A stretch of 25,086 nt of DNA from Bacteroidota bacterium (GTDB taxonomy: Bacteria > Bacteroidota > Bacteroidia > Flavobacteriales_D > Crocinitomicaceae). Position 1 is the stretch's first letter. The number at the start of each line of letters is the position of its first letter. The notes under the pieces were generated by a model. The model did no database searches and was not told the DNA's origin. It saw only the letters and a list, made by a program, of their open reading frames with translations. A program made the position numbers and the translations under genes. The stretch lies in assembly GCA_016866375.1 (NCBI GenBank), contig VGMK01000007.1, positions 1 through 25,086 of the forward strand. Direction: 5' to 3'. This document shows, in pieces, positions 16,608 through 24,952 of the stretch.

Positions 16608-18463
16608 TCACCTCCTTGAAGCACCGCCTCTAATATTCTCTTCTCTTTCGCCATATCTGTAACGCGCCTTTTTAGATATTTTTCGATAACCAAACTTGCA
16701 ATTGGGCCCGCCCAAGTACCCCCAAATCCCGCGTTTTCAACAAAAACGGCAATGGCAATTTTAGGCTTCTCTTTGGGGGCAAAGGCAATAAAAACTGAAT
16801 GATCTTCCCCATGAGGATTTTGAACAGTTCCTGTTTTGCCGCAAATTATAATGTCCTCGAGTCTTGCCATGCGAGCAGTACCGCCGTTTTCATTGACAAC
16901 TCTTCGCATACCTTCAATAACAGGATCAAAGTATTTTGCTTCCACCATGGTGTTGTGTTTGGTTTTGAATTTTTTCAAAGGCCCATTGTCACCAATGGAT
17001 TTCACAAAATGAGGAGTATAAAACCAACCCTTATTTGCAATGATGGCTGCAATATTCGCCATTTGGATAGGTGTTAATTTTACTTCTCCCTGTCCAATGG
17101 AGATAGAGCGAATGGTTGAAAATGCCCAACGATGATGACCATACCATTTATCGTAATACGCACTATTGGGTATTAACCCGGGACGCTCCCCGAATACATC
17201 TGCGTCCAATCGTTTTCCCAACCCAAAACTCTGCATATATTCGTTCCATCTATTTAGTCCTATTTCTGCGTCTTCAAATAAACTTGATTTTTTATTCTGT
17301 TGTATTATTCTACGCACGACTGCATAATAATAAGGGTTGCAGGAAAATTGTACAGCTTCTTGAATGCTTCCAGCATTGGGATGACCGTGGCATCCAACAA
17401 TACTTTTATCACAAGGAAAACCTGAATTCATTGTTATTACTCCTTCTTGAAGACCAATTAGGGATTGCACGAGTTTAAAAATCGAACCAGGGGGATATTC
17501 GGCTGCGAGGGGCCGGGGAAATAAAGGTTTCGCTGGATCTTTCAAGAGATTAGGGTAATTTAATTTAATATTTCTGTTGCCAACGAGTAAATTAGGATCG
17601 AATGAAGGCGAGGACACCATCGCTAAAATTTCTCCTGAGGAAGGTTCAATGGCAACAATACAACCTCTTTTATTTTTCATTAACTCCTCACCGTATGTTT
17701 GAATTAACATATCTAAACCCAAGGTAAGTGGTGCAGCTTGGACTGCAGTTGTGTCATATTTCCCTCCAGCATAACTCTCGATTGCATTGTTCAAGGCAGA
17801 GGTAACAACATATTTAACACCCTTGAATCCCCTAAACTCCTTCTCGTAGTATTTTTCCAATCCGGCTCTACCAATGTTGCTTCCTGGGCGATAAAAGCCA
17901 TCCTTTTCAATTTCTTCTCCGTTAACTTCCGCAAGATATCCTAATATATTTGCTCCGCCTTTAAAGGGATAACTTCTCATACTTGTTACTTCCTCGTAAA
18001 ACCCCGGAAAATTATCTAAATGAGGTGCAATTTTCAAAATTTCTTCAAGTGTTAGTTCCTTGATAAAAGGGTAGGCTCTAACTTTTTGGTAATTTGAGGT
18101 TCGTTTTTGTGAATATTTATTGTAAAACGTGCCTTCTCCCTCGCGAATTTCCTTAAAGCGGTTTCGCACGTCCTCCACAGTCCAGCCTATTAGTTTTGAA
18201 AAGGCGACAGTATCTAAATCTTTGATTTTATCTTCTACCATCATGAGGTTGAAGTAGGGTCTGTTGTAAACGATTTTTTGACCATTTCGATCAAAAACAA
18301 CACCTCGTGCAGGAATTATCTCTTTTCGTTTTTCAGCGATTTCTTGTGCACGAAGTTTCCATGTATCGTCAACAACTTGCATGTAGAATAATCGAAAACT
18401 GTAAATTAAACCGACAAGGAGCATAAAGACAATAATTACATACCTGCGGCCTTCGAAATTCAT
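16604..18463 (-). CDS. mrdA: Penicillin-binding protein 2 (elongation-specific transpeptidase)
   Basis: 619 residues: an N-terminal membrane anchor (about 8-28, VIIVFMLLVGLIYSF), a dimerisation/pedestal domain beginning IPARGVVFDRNGQKIVYN, then the transpeptidase. Active-site motifs are Ser327-x-x-Lys330 in PPGSIFKLVQ, SCNP as the SxN motif and Lys543-Thr-Gly in CGKTGTVQNPHGEDHS. PBP2 cross-links the glycan made by RodA during lateral wall growth. It overlaps mreD upstream and rodA downstream by 4 bp each (ATGA), so expression is likely coupled. The pedestal segment FRGFKGVKYVV and the GRAGLEKYYE motif are as expected for MrdA. No missing key residues. Confidence 0.96.
   Translation of the reverse strand: MNFEGRRYVIIVFMLLVGLIYSFRLFYMQVVDDTWKLRAQEIAEKRKEIIPARGVVFDRNGQKIVYNRPYFNLMMVEDKIKDLDTVAFSKLIGWTVEDVRNRFKEIREGEGTFYNKYSQKRTSNYQKVRAYPFIKELTLEEILKIAPHLDNFPGFYEEVTSMRSYPFKGGANILGYLAEVNGEEIEKDGFYRPGSNIGRAGLEKYYEKEFRGFKGVKYVVTSALNNAIESYAGGKYDTTAVQAAPLTLGLDMLIQTYGEELMKNKRGCIVAIEPSSGEILAMVSSPSFDPNLLVGNRNIKLNYPNLLKDPAKPLFPRPLAAEYPPGSIFKLVQSLIGLQEGVITMNSGFPCDKSIVGCHGHPNAGSIQEAVQFSCNPYYYAVVRRIIQQNKKSSLFEDAEIGLNRWNEYMQSFGLGKRLDADVFGERPGLIPNSAYYDKWYGHHRWAFSTIRSISIGQGEVKLTPIQMANIAAIIANKGWFYTPHFVKSIGDNGPLKKFKTKHNTMVEAKYFDPVIEGMRRVVNENGGTARMARLEDIIICGKTGTVQNPHGEDHSVFIAFAPKEKPKIAIAVFVENAGFGGTWAGPIASLVIEKYLKRRVTDMAKEKRILEAVLQGGE
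16608..16617 (-). promoter_or_regulatory. Strong Shine-Dalgarno-like sequence before rodA
   Basis: The minus strand reads AAGGAGGTGA (with the adjoining ATG) before the rodA start, inside the last codons of mrdA. No other gene start in the window that I inspected has a comparable purine motif. It may simply reflect mrdA coding (Gln-Gly-Gly-Glu), but its spacing suits the second ATG of rodA. Confidence 0.45.
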
Positions 18464-18975
18464 TTAGAACGAAATTTTTTAGAGATTAAAGTTAAAATTA
18501 GGATACTAGCAGAAAAGGAAAAAATAATACTCACGAAGGTATTTTGAAGAATCCAAAGGACCTCATTGATTCTGAATATTTCTATTAAAAAAAACCAAAA
18601 ATGATGAATAAGTAGTAGGGATCCATAAACCAATACAAACCACCTTGTCCCCATATCAAAAAGTGAGGGTTCCTTTAGTGGATCGTATCCTTCTCGTTGC
18701 GAAAAAAACGCAAAGATAATTGGACGGAAATATGCCATCATCAATAAGGAGGATGCATGTAACCCAAAGGTATCAGAAAAGGCATCGATCAATATCCCTA
18801 ATCCAAAACCAAGCAATAAAAGAGAGAAAATCCCAATATCAAAAGGTAATAACATGATAAAAAGAGGATAAATCATCATATGGATACCGTACCCAAACTC
18901 TAGTTGATTAAAAACTAAAACTTGCATTATCCAAAACAAGAAAAAACGGAGCGATATTTTTAAAACCTTATTCAT
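18460..18975 (-). CDS. mreD: Rod-shape-determining protein MreD
   Basis: 171 residues, very hydrophobic, about five or six transmembrane segments (for example LFWIMQVLVFNQL, MMIYPLFIMLLPF, LLLLGFGLGILIDAFSDTFGLHA). The motif GILIDAFSDTFGLHASS is the recognisable MreD-type feature; the rest of the family diverges strongly. It is an inner-membrane partner of MreC in the elongation complex. Identification relies on position between mreC and mrdA, length and topology. It overlaps both neighbours by 4 bp (ATGA). Confidence 0.93.
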   Translation of the reverse strand: MNKVLKISLRFFLFWIMQVLVFNQLEFGYGIHMMIYPLFIMLLPFDIGIFSLLLLGFGLGILIDAFSDTFGLHASSLLMMAYFRPIIFAFFSQREGYDPLKEPSLFDMGTRWFVLVYGSLLLIHHFWFFLIEIFRINEVLWILQNTFVSIIFSFSASILILTLISKKFRSK

Positions 18976-19817
18976 TTACCTTCCTCTTTGTCTTCTGGAA
19001 TACTTTTTTCAATCTCTTGTTGTTCTTCAAGCATTAGATTTTTTATAACATAAATCCGTTGCAAAGTTCGATATTCCTCTGAATAAGTTATGACTATATC
19101 CCATAGCGCTTCTCCTTCAATGGCATAAACAGCATCAACTGTTCCTACCATCAACCCCTTTGGGAATATCCCTGATTCTCCGCTCGTAATTACCTTGGAT
19201 CCTCGAGGAATTTTTAAGTCATTTGAAGGGCCTACGATATTTCCACGTGTAGGATTTCTTCCATCCCACTTTAGCAATCCGGTTAAGCCAATAGGCTCAA
19301 TCCTCACATCGATATCAATATCTTTAGTCAATACTGACTTTACGATGCTGTAATGTTCGCTTGTTGAATGAATTTTTCCAACAACGCCACAGGGAGAAAA
19401 AACACCCATTCCTATCCTCACCCCATGTTTTTCTCCAATATTTAAGGTGAAATAATTATTTCTTTTTGTAACTGTTGAATTGATTACTTCACCCGGGAGG
19501 TATTCATATTGTTGACGGTAAACAGAATCATTTATTTTAATCGTTTGGGTGTTCAGTTTGAATAAGCTTTGAGGTAATTGGGACCTCAGCGAAATATTTT
19601 CATCTTGTAATTTTGAGTTTTCATCCGACAAATTGAAATGTTTTGTGAGGTCATGTTCCCAGGTATAGAGCTGACCCGAAATAGCATTTGCGCTGGTTAA
19701 AAACTGAAACTTGGGAAAGGACAGGAAAGTAACGTACAACGATAATGCAATGATCTGCAAAAAAGCAAAAAATAAAAAGACCCTAAACCTCTCGAAAAAG
19801 GCAATAAATTTGCGCAT
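18972..19817 (-). CDS. mreC: Rod-shape-determining protein MreC
   Basis: 281 residues from the ATG at 19817; a TTG two codons earlier (19823) is an unlikely start. One transmembrane helix (about 12-32), then a short coiled-coil with the heptad-like SDENSKLQDENISLRSQL, then the periplasmic double beta-barrel: YLPGEVINSTVTKRNNYFTL, IGEKHGVRIGMGV, CGVVGKIHSTSEHYSIVKSVL and GDVIVTSGES-like PRGSKVITSGESGIFPKGL. It links the wall synthases to the MreB cytoskeleton. mreB is not adjacent; the upstream neighbour is sufD, 114 bp away. The C-terminal tail is Glu/Lys-rich. Confidence 0.95.
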   Translation of the reverse strand: MRKFIAFFERFRVFLFFAFLQIIALSLYVTFLSFPKFQFLTSANAISGQLYTWEHDLTKHFNLSDENSKLQDENISLRSQLPQSLFKLNTQTIKINDSVYRQQYEYLPGEVINSTVTKRNNYFTLNIGEKHGVRIGMGVFSPCGVVGKIHSTSEHYSIVKSVLTKDIDIDVRIEPIGLTGLLKWDGRNPTRGNIVGPSNDLKIPRGSKVITSGESGIFPKGLMVGTVDAVYAIEGEALWDIVITYSEEYRTLQRIYVIKNLMLEEQQEIEKSIPEDKEEGK

Positions 19818-19820
19818 AAA

Positions 19821-19828
19821 CAAAGATA
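19821..19828 (-). promoter_or_regulatory. TAnnTTTG element directly upstream of mreC
   Basis: The minus strand reads TATCTTTG ending only 4 bases before the mreC ATG. The usual spacing would put the transcript start at or inside the start codon, so it would give a leaderless mRNA or is a chance match. A TTGAC lies 15 bases further up. I see no clear terminator between sufD and mreC (19818-19931). Confidence 0.25.
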
Positions 19829-19931
19829 AAAAAGGGGACTCGTCAAGCGACTAAAAGCTGTAAAATGATATCAACAAAAAGGATAAGATTTCAACGCTTT
19901 TCTATGAGCATTAATATTTGCGTCTTCGTCT

Positions 19932-21167
19932 TTACAAACCCAATCGTTCGTTTAATTTGTCGCGAACAAATCCACACACTTCCGAACATTTAATTTTATC
20001 TAAAACATGGCTTACAAATGCCGTGATAAGTAGCTTACGAGCAGCAATTTCAGAAAGACCGCGCGACCGCAAATAGAAAATGGCCTCCTCATCTAATTGC
20101 CCAGTTGTTGATCCATGTGAGCACCTTACATCATCGGCATAAATCTCTAATTCGGGTTTTGAATTAATTGTGGCATCTTGACTCATTAATATGTTCGCAT
20201 TGGATTGAAATGCACTAATTTTTTGAGCATCTTTTCTTACAAAAACTTTTCCATTGAAGACCCCTGAGGCTCTATCAAAGAGTACGCCTTTGTATAATTC
20301 ATTTGATTGGCAATGCGCCACTTTGTGATCAATGGTGGTATGATTATCTACAAATTGTTGTTTGTTCGGGATATATACTCCGTTTAAATTTGTTTCAGCG
20401 TTGCTTCCAATAACATCAACTGTGACCTCATTTCTGACAAACTGACCGTTTAATGTCAATGTGTTTAACGTCAAATGAGAATTGCGATTTTGAATGATTT
20501 TATCTCGTGAAATATGAAAGTCTTGACCTTCCTCAATTTGTAATTTATTCAGAGTAAGGTGTGATCCATTTTCCAGGTGAATTTCAGAAATAATGTTCGA
20601 GAAACTTTTACTTGTTTGTTCGGATGCAAAAATCATAGAAATTTCCGCTTGTGCATTTTCTTTAATCCGAATAATATGACGTAAGTTATTGATTTTATTT
20701 CCGTTCGATAGGTGTACAATTTCAATAGGGTTCTTGAGAACGCCTGAAATTTCCATAAATACGCCATTCTCAGCGTAAACCATATTAAGAGCATCGAATA
20801 CCTCTTTCTGTATGTTTATTTTCGAAAGTTCAGTTTCAGTTAGCTCTGTTAACACTGCACATCCTGCAATTGCATCTTTTGAGACTAATTTACCGTTATC
20901 AAAAATAATTTGTGAAGCCTTGCTATGAATTCTTACATGGGAACTTTGCTGACTTGAACCAATAAATGTTGTATTTGATAATTTGGTTAACCGGGTATAT
21001 TTCCAAGGTTCATCCTTGGTACTGGGGAGTTTTGCGCTATCCAAATAATCCCCAAGCTCCGCGAGGGCATTTTTATCAAAGGCTATGGCAGTTTTTGATA
21101 AACCATTACGTAATTGATTGAGTTTGTTGTCGTTAAGGGTATTGGAAGGTTGCATTGAACAAAGCAT
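19932..21167 (-). CDS. sufD: Fe-S cluster assembly protein SufD
   Basis: 411 residues from the ATG at 21167, which overlaps the sufC stop by one base (TAATG). Reading from the upstream TTG (21173) is less likely; an ATG at 21155 is an alternative. The C-terminal SufBD beta-helix carries the family motif EIYADDVRCSHGSTTGQLDEE, including the conserved His of CSHG, and FYLRSRGLSEIAARKLL. SufD is a scaffold subunit of the SufBC2D complex that assembles iron-sulfur clusters in the cytoplasm and is needed for iron acquisition. It is the last gene of this suf operon; sufS and sufE do not follow. Confidence 0.96.
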   Translation of the reverse strand: MLCSMQPSNTLNDNKLNQLRNGLSKTAIAFDKNALAELGDYLDSAKLPSTKDEPWKYTRLTKLSNTTFIGSSQQSSHVRIHSKASQIIFDNGKLVSKDAIAGCAVLTELTETELSKINIQKEVFDALNMVYAENGVFMEISGVLKNPIEIVHLSNGNKINNLRHIIRIKENAQAEISMIFASEQTSKSFSNIISEIHLENGSHLTLNKLQIEEGQDFHISRDKIIQNRNSHLTLNTLTLNGQFVRNEVTVDVIGSNAETNLNGVYIPNKQQFVDNHTTIDHKVAHCQSNELYKGVLFDRASGVFNGKVFVRKDAQKISAFQSNANILMSQDATINSKPELEIYADDVRCSHGSTTGQLDEEAIFYLRSRGLSEIAARKLLITAFVSHVLDKIKCSEVCGFVRDKLNERLGL

Positions 21168-21919
21168 TAACAACGAAGTGATTCTTTAATCCAGTCATAC
21201 CCTTTTTCCTCTAATATTAAAGCCAATTCTTTTGTGCCTGTTTTAACAATCTTTCCATCATACAAGACGTGAACAAAGTCGGGAACTATATAGTCAAGTA
21301 ATCGCTGGTAATGTGTTATCACAATACTTGCATTTTCTGAGGACTTTAACTTATTCACTCCGTTTGCAACAACTCGAAGCGCATCAATATCAAGCCCGGA
21401 ATCCGTTTCATCGAGAATAGCTAGTTTTGGATCAAGCATGGCCATTTGAAAAATCTCGTTTCTTTTTTTTTCGCCACCTGAAAACCCTACATTTATCGAA
21501 CGATTCGCCAATTTGCTATCGAGTTCTACAATTGCCGACCGATCTCTTACCATCTGCATGAATTCTTTGGCAGAAATAGGCTCTTCTCCTCTGTATTCTC
21601 GGATTTCGTTGAGTGCTATTCGTAAAAAATTTATATTAGAAACCCCTGGAATTTCCACAGGATATTGAAAAGCCAAAAATAAGCCTTCTCTTGCTCTGTC
21701 CTCAGTAGACAAACTGAGTAGGTCTTTGTCGTTGAAGGTTACAGATCCATCCGTAATTTCATATTCCTCGCGCCCAGCCAGTATGCTCGCAAGTGTGCTT
21801 TTCCCGGCGCCGTTTGGTCCCATAATCGCGTGGACTTCACCTGCCTTAACGTTTAGATTTAATCCTTTTAAAATTTCTTTCCCCTCTATCGAAGCATGTA
21901 AATTTTCTATTTTAATCAT
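21167..21919 (-). CDS. sufC: Fe-S cluster assembly ATPase SufC
   Basis: 250 residues from the ATG at 21919; a TTG two codons earlier is rejected. It is a soluble ABC-type ATPase: Walker A GPNGAGKST (34-42), Q-loop in AFQYPVEIPG, ABC signature FSGGEKKRNE (147-156), Walker B LAILDETDSGLD with catalytic Glu, and the switch His in IVITHYQRLL. Degenerate signature FSGGE and the LDETDSGLD end are typical of SufC rather than transporters. It powers conformational change in SufBC2D. It lies 15 bp after sufB and overlaps sufD by one base. Confidence 0.97.
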   Translation of the reverse strand: MIKIENLHASIEGKEILKGLNLNVKAGEVHAIMGPNGAGKSTLASILAGREEYEITDGSVTFNDKDLLSLSTEDRAREGLFLAFQYPVEIPGVSNINFLRIALNEIREYRGEEPISAKEFMQMVRDRSAIVELDSKLANRSINVGFSGGEKKRNEIFQMAMLDPKLAILDETDSGLDIDALRVVANGVNKLKSSENASIVITHYQRLLDYIVPDFVHVLYDGKIVKTGTKELALILEEKGYDWIKESLRC

Positions 21920-21934
21920 GGTCAATGTGTTTTT

Positions 21935-23383
21935 TTACCCGACGCTTCCCTCTAGACTAATCGCTAATAATTTTTGTGCCTCTACTGCGAATTCCATGGG
22001 TAATTGGTTTAATACTTCTTTACAGTAACCGTTTACAATCAAACTTATGGCTTTTTCCTCGCTAATTCCTCTTTGCATACAATAGAATAATTGGTCCTCT
22101 CCGATTTTGGAAGTAGTTGCCTCGTGTTCGATTTTAGAACTAGGGTTTTTACATTCAATGTATGGAAATGTATTTGCACTGCATTCATCTGTCATCAATA
22201 AAGAGTCGCACTGAGAAAAATTTCGCGCTTGTTTGGCATTTTTGTGAATTTGTACCAATCCGCGATACGAATTTTGCGACTTACCAGCCGAGATACCCTT
22301 CGAAATTATTGTGCTTTTGGTGTTCTTTCCTAGGTGAATCATTTTTGTACCGGTATCAGCTTGTTGATAATTATTAGTGACTGCAACAGAGTAAAACTCT
22401 CCCACTGAGTGGTCTCCTTTTAAAATGCACGATGGGTATTTCCATGTTACAGCGGATCCTGTTTCTACCTGTGTCCAAGATATCTTGGAATTGCGCTCAC
22501 AGACCCCCCTTTTTGTAACAAAATTAAATACACCACCTTTCCCATTTTTGTCGCCTGGGTACCAATTTTGTACGGTTGAGTATTTAATTTCTGCATTTTC
22601 TAATGCAATAAGTTCCACCACTGCAGCATGCAGTTGATTTTCATCTCGCTGAGGCGCAGTACATCCCTCTAAGTATGAAACATAGGAGCCTTCATCTGCG
22701 AGAACTAAAGTACGTTCGAATTGCCCTGTTCCTCCTGCATTAATACGGAAATAGGTGGATAATTCCATCGGACAACGAACACCTTTGGGTATGTAACAAA
22801 AGGATCCGTCTGTAAACACTGCAGAATTTAGTGCAGCATAAAAATTATCGGTGGGAGGCACAACGGTTCCCATATATTTTTTAACCAATTCTGGATGTTC
22901 CTGAACAGCATCAGAGAAGGAACAAAAAATAATCCCTAATTCCTTGAGTTTTTCTTTAAAGGAGGTGGCAACTGATACAGAATCCATAACGAAGTCCACT
23001 GCCACTCCTGTTAAACGCTGTTGCTCTTCGAGTGATATACCAAGTTTGGTCATGGTTGCTTTCATTTCGGGATCAACATCTTCCCAAGACTCGTATTTTT
23101 TAGTTTGTTTTGGCGCTGCATAATAGGCAATTTCCTGGAATTTTGGTTTGTCATACTTGACATGCGCCCAATCAGGCTCATTCATTTTTTTCCAATTATC
23201 AAACGCATTGAGTCGAAAGTTTAAGAGCCACTCAGGTTCACTTTTCTTTGATGAAATCAAGCGAATTATGTCCTCATTAAGCCCAACAGGAACCTTTTCA
23301 GTTTCAATGTCGGAAACAAATCCGAATTTATACTCCTGGTTTTCTAGGTCTTTTGCAAGTTCGTTTTCAGTGTAGTTCGCCAT
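21935..23383 (-). CDS. sufB: Fe-S cluster assembly scaffold SufB
   Basis: 482 residues, the size expected for SufB. The C-terminal beta-helix and helical end carry the diagnostic run ARNFSQCDSLLM, FPYIECKNPSSKIEHEATTS and IGEDQLFYCMQRGISEEKA; the Cys in SQCDS and the Glu in IEHEATT match the positions known to be required for cluster assembly in the Escherichia coli protein. SufB accepts sulfur from SufE-type donors and builds the nascent cluster in SufBC2D. It begins 3 bp after the A-type carrier gene, so the two are co-transcribed. Confidence 0.97.
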   Translation of the reverse strand: MANYTENELAKDLENQEYKFGFVSDIETEKVPVGLNEDIIRLISSKKSEPEWLLNFRLNAFDNWKKMNEPDWAHVKYDKPKFQEIAYYAAPKQTKKYESWEDVDPEMKATMTKLGISLEEQQRLTGVAVDFVMDSVSVATSFKEKLKELGIIFCSFSDAVQEHPELVKKYMGTVVPPTDNFYAALNSAVFTDGSFCYIPKGVRCPMELSTYFRINAGGTGQFERTLVLADEGSYVSYLEGCTAPQRDENQLHAAVVELIALENAEIKYSTVQNWYPGDKNGKGGVFNFVTKRGVCERNSKISWTQVETGSAVTWKYPSCILKGDHSVGEFYSVAVTNNYQQADTGTKMIHLGKNTKSTIISKGISAGKSQNSYRGLVQIHKNAKQARNFSQCDSLLMTDECSANTFPYIECKNPSSKIEHEATTSKIGEDQLFYCMQRGISEEKAISLIVNGYCKEVLNQLPMEFAVEAQKLLAISLEGSVG

Positions 23384-23386
23384 TTG

Positions 23387-23710
23387 TTATAATGAAAAAG
23401 ATTCTCCACAGCCACACGTTCTGCCGGCATTGGGATTGTTGAAAATAAAGCCCTTACCATTCAATCCTCCTGAAAAATCCAAAATTGTACCCACCAAATA
23501 CAAGAAGCTTTTTTTGTCAACAACTACTTTAACTCCGTTATCTTCAAATGCTTTATCTCCTTCTTTTTCTTGGTTATCAAAAGATAATTGATACATTAAT
23601 CCCGAACAACCGCCTCCGTCAACACCTACTCTTATGAAATATCCTTTTTTTCCTTCGTCTTCCATCAGGCGCAGGGCTTGTTTTTTTGCTGTATCTGTAA
23701 CAGTGATCAT
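23387..23710 (-). CDS. A-type iron-sulfur carrier (IscA/SufA/HesB family)
   Basis: 107 residues, a single HesB-type domain. The three ligand cysteines are present: Cys35 in DGGGCSGLMYQL and Cys99/Cys101 in AGRTCGCGESFSL, with the family FSGGLNGKGFIFNNPNA before them. It takes clusters from the SufBCD scaffold and delivers them to apo-proteins, or supplies iron. As first gene of the operon it is followed by sufB after 3 bp. Whether it deserves sufA, iscA or erpA as a name cannot be decided from sequence; position argues for SufA. Confidence 0.95.
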   Translation of the reverse strand: MITVTDTAKKQALRLMEDEGKKGYFIRVGVDGGGCSGLMYQLSFDNQEKEGDKAFEDNGVKVVVDKKSFLYLVGTILDFSGGLNGKGFIFNNPNAGRTCGCGESFSL

Positions 23711-23755
23711 CTGTTTTTATTTAGATTAATTATAAATTAGTGCTCTTTTTCGCCG

Positions 23756-23786
23756 CAAATATACCGTTTTTGTCTTACTCTTACAA
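23756..23786 (-). promoter_or_regulatory. Candidate Bacteroidota promoter of the suf operon
   Basis: The minus strand shows TTG (23786-23784), a 20-base spacer and TATATTTG (23763-23756), close to the Bacteroidota consensus TTTG-N19-TAnnTTTG. The predicted start of transcription is near 23749, giving a leader of about 40 nt before the carrier gene ATG at 23710. A 5-bp inverted repeat TTACT/AGTAA (23775-23790) overlaps the -33 site and could be an operator, though it is short. Confidence 0.55.
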
Positions 23787-23812
23787 GTAAAACAACGATT
23801 TCCTGTTAGTGT

Positions 23813-24847
23813 TTAACGTTTGATTTGAAAAGTACTCCAACGAAAGTCTGGGGCGTAGTAATCTGTTGAAATGATTTGTGCGCCTGATTTTTGTGCAGCA
23901 TTGAACATACTGTAATCATTTTTTCGCGATTGAATCGTTCCGGCATCAGAACGCGTCCGTACAATGTAGGTAGATGTCAATTGCTGAATTATTTCCTCGT
24001 TTCCAATAGGGTCATTCATTATTATAAATGCTGCTTCAGGATCTTCGGGGAGTGCATAATGAAACATTAGTGGAGTATTGGTAGCATCCTTGTAAAGCTG
24101 TGTTTTCCCATCTAAGATGAAAATAATTTTCCCAAGACATTCCTGCAATGTTGGCCAACCCACCTCATTTAAACGGTCTCGGATGGTCGAATAATTGCCC
24201 CTGAGATCAGCAGGAGTAAATAGATTATTGCGCAGAAAAATACGAGTAATTTCTTCTTCCATACGAATAAAAGCGTCTTTATTGAAAGGGACACATGGTT
24301 TAAAACCGAGTCTTCGGAGCAACTTTGATTCGTTTCCCGGGCTTACACTCTTAGGTTCGATGTTGACATAAATCGGATGGTGAAAGGGGTGTTTTTGACT
24401 CCAAGCACTAAGTTCAAGCAGAGCGTCTTCAAATGTTAAATAGTGTGTTTCATAATCTACATCCGCAATATGTAGCACTTTAAAACCCGGTTTGCTCATT
24501 TTTGGATCTTTTACCCGTTGCTTGAGTCCAAACAAGAATTGATTTAATTTTCGCTTCTTGTAGTGTCCCCCAATCGGGTCGTAATAAAGATCAAGTTCAA
24601 TCCCGCGGATATTAAAGTTATCGAACTGCTCAGGGAGCGTTTTGTGGCCATAATCCAATTGTATAGGATCGTTTGAAGGTCCAAGTTTTTTTTTAAATTT
24701 AGAGAGAAAGCGAATCACTTTTTGATCCGGGCATTTCTTGTAGCTATTGTGAGAAGCTAGTACCTTGCTTTCATTTAAGCGAAGTGTTTGGGCTTTGGCA
24801 CCAAAAGATAAAAGATTGAGGTATAGTAAGATTAAAAAAAATTTCAC
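23813..24847 (-). CDS. Secreted Ca2+-dependent PI-specific phospholipase C-like protein
   Basis: 344 residues with a signal peptide (FFLILLYLNLLSFGAKAQ, cut near 20). The TIM-barrel active-site pattern of the PLC-like phosphodiesterase superfamily is visible: His33 in ASHNSYKK, GIELDLYYDP (Glu84, Asp86), VLHIADVDYETHY with a second His at 126, IYVNIEPKS and the late RTRSDAGTIQSRKNDYSMF / AQIISTDYYAPD, which I know from the Ca2+-dependent phosphoinositide PLC family (PI-PLC-C1). It probably cleaves a phosphodiester in a lipid or glycerol-phosphodiester outside the cytoplasm; the natural substrate is unknown. The start is GTG at 24847 (the overlapping ATG at 24849 meets a stop at once). Monocistronic by position, 102 bp upstream of the suf operon. 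Confidence 0.85.
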   Translation of the reverse strand: MKFFLILLYLNLLSFGAKAQTLRLNESKVLASHNSYKKCPDQKVIRFLSKFKKKLGPSNDPIQLDYGHKTLPEQFDNFNIRGIELDLYYDPIGGHYKKRKLNQFLFGLKQRVKDPKMSKPGFKVLHIADVDYETHYLTFEDALLELSAWSQKHPFHHPIYVNIEPKSVSPGNESKLLRRLGFKPCVPFNKDAFIRMEEEITRIFLRNNLFTPADLRGNYSTIRDRLNEVGWPTLQECLGKIIFILDGKTQLYKDATNTPLMFHYALPEDPEAAFIIMNDPIGNEEIIQQLTSTYIVRTRSDAGTIQSRKNDYSMFNAAQKSGAQIISTDYYAPDFRWSTFQIKR

Positions 24848-24903
24848 ATTTTAAATTTAAATAAAATCGATTAATAAAAAGATCAAGAAGTTGAACGACA
24901 AAA

Positions 24904-24931
24904 AAAAAGTCACCTTGCAAGGTGACTTTTT
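24904..24931 (-). terminator. Strong hairpin terminator after the T9SS cargo gene
   Basis: AAAAAGTCACCTT and AAGGTGACTTTTT form a 13-bp perfect palindrome around GC, and the minus strand continues into nine T residues. It lies 21 bp after the stop of the gene entering from the right edge. Being symmetric it could also work on the plus strand. Confidence 0.93.
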
Positions 24932-24952
24932 AATACTCTTTTTAGAACTCAA

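Noticed and set aside
19818..19931. Possible terminator or small RNA between sufD and mreC
   Set aside because: No stable stem followed by a T-run could be found on the minus strand, so nothing is called.
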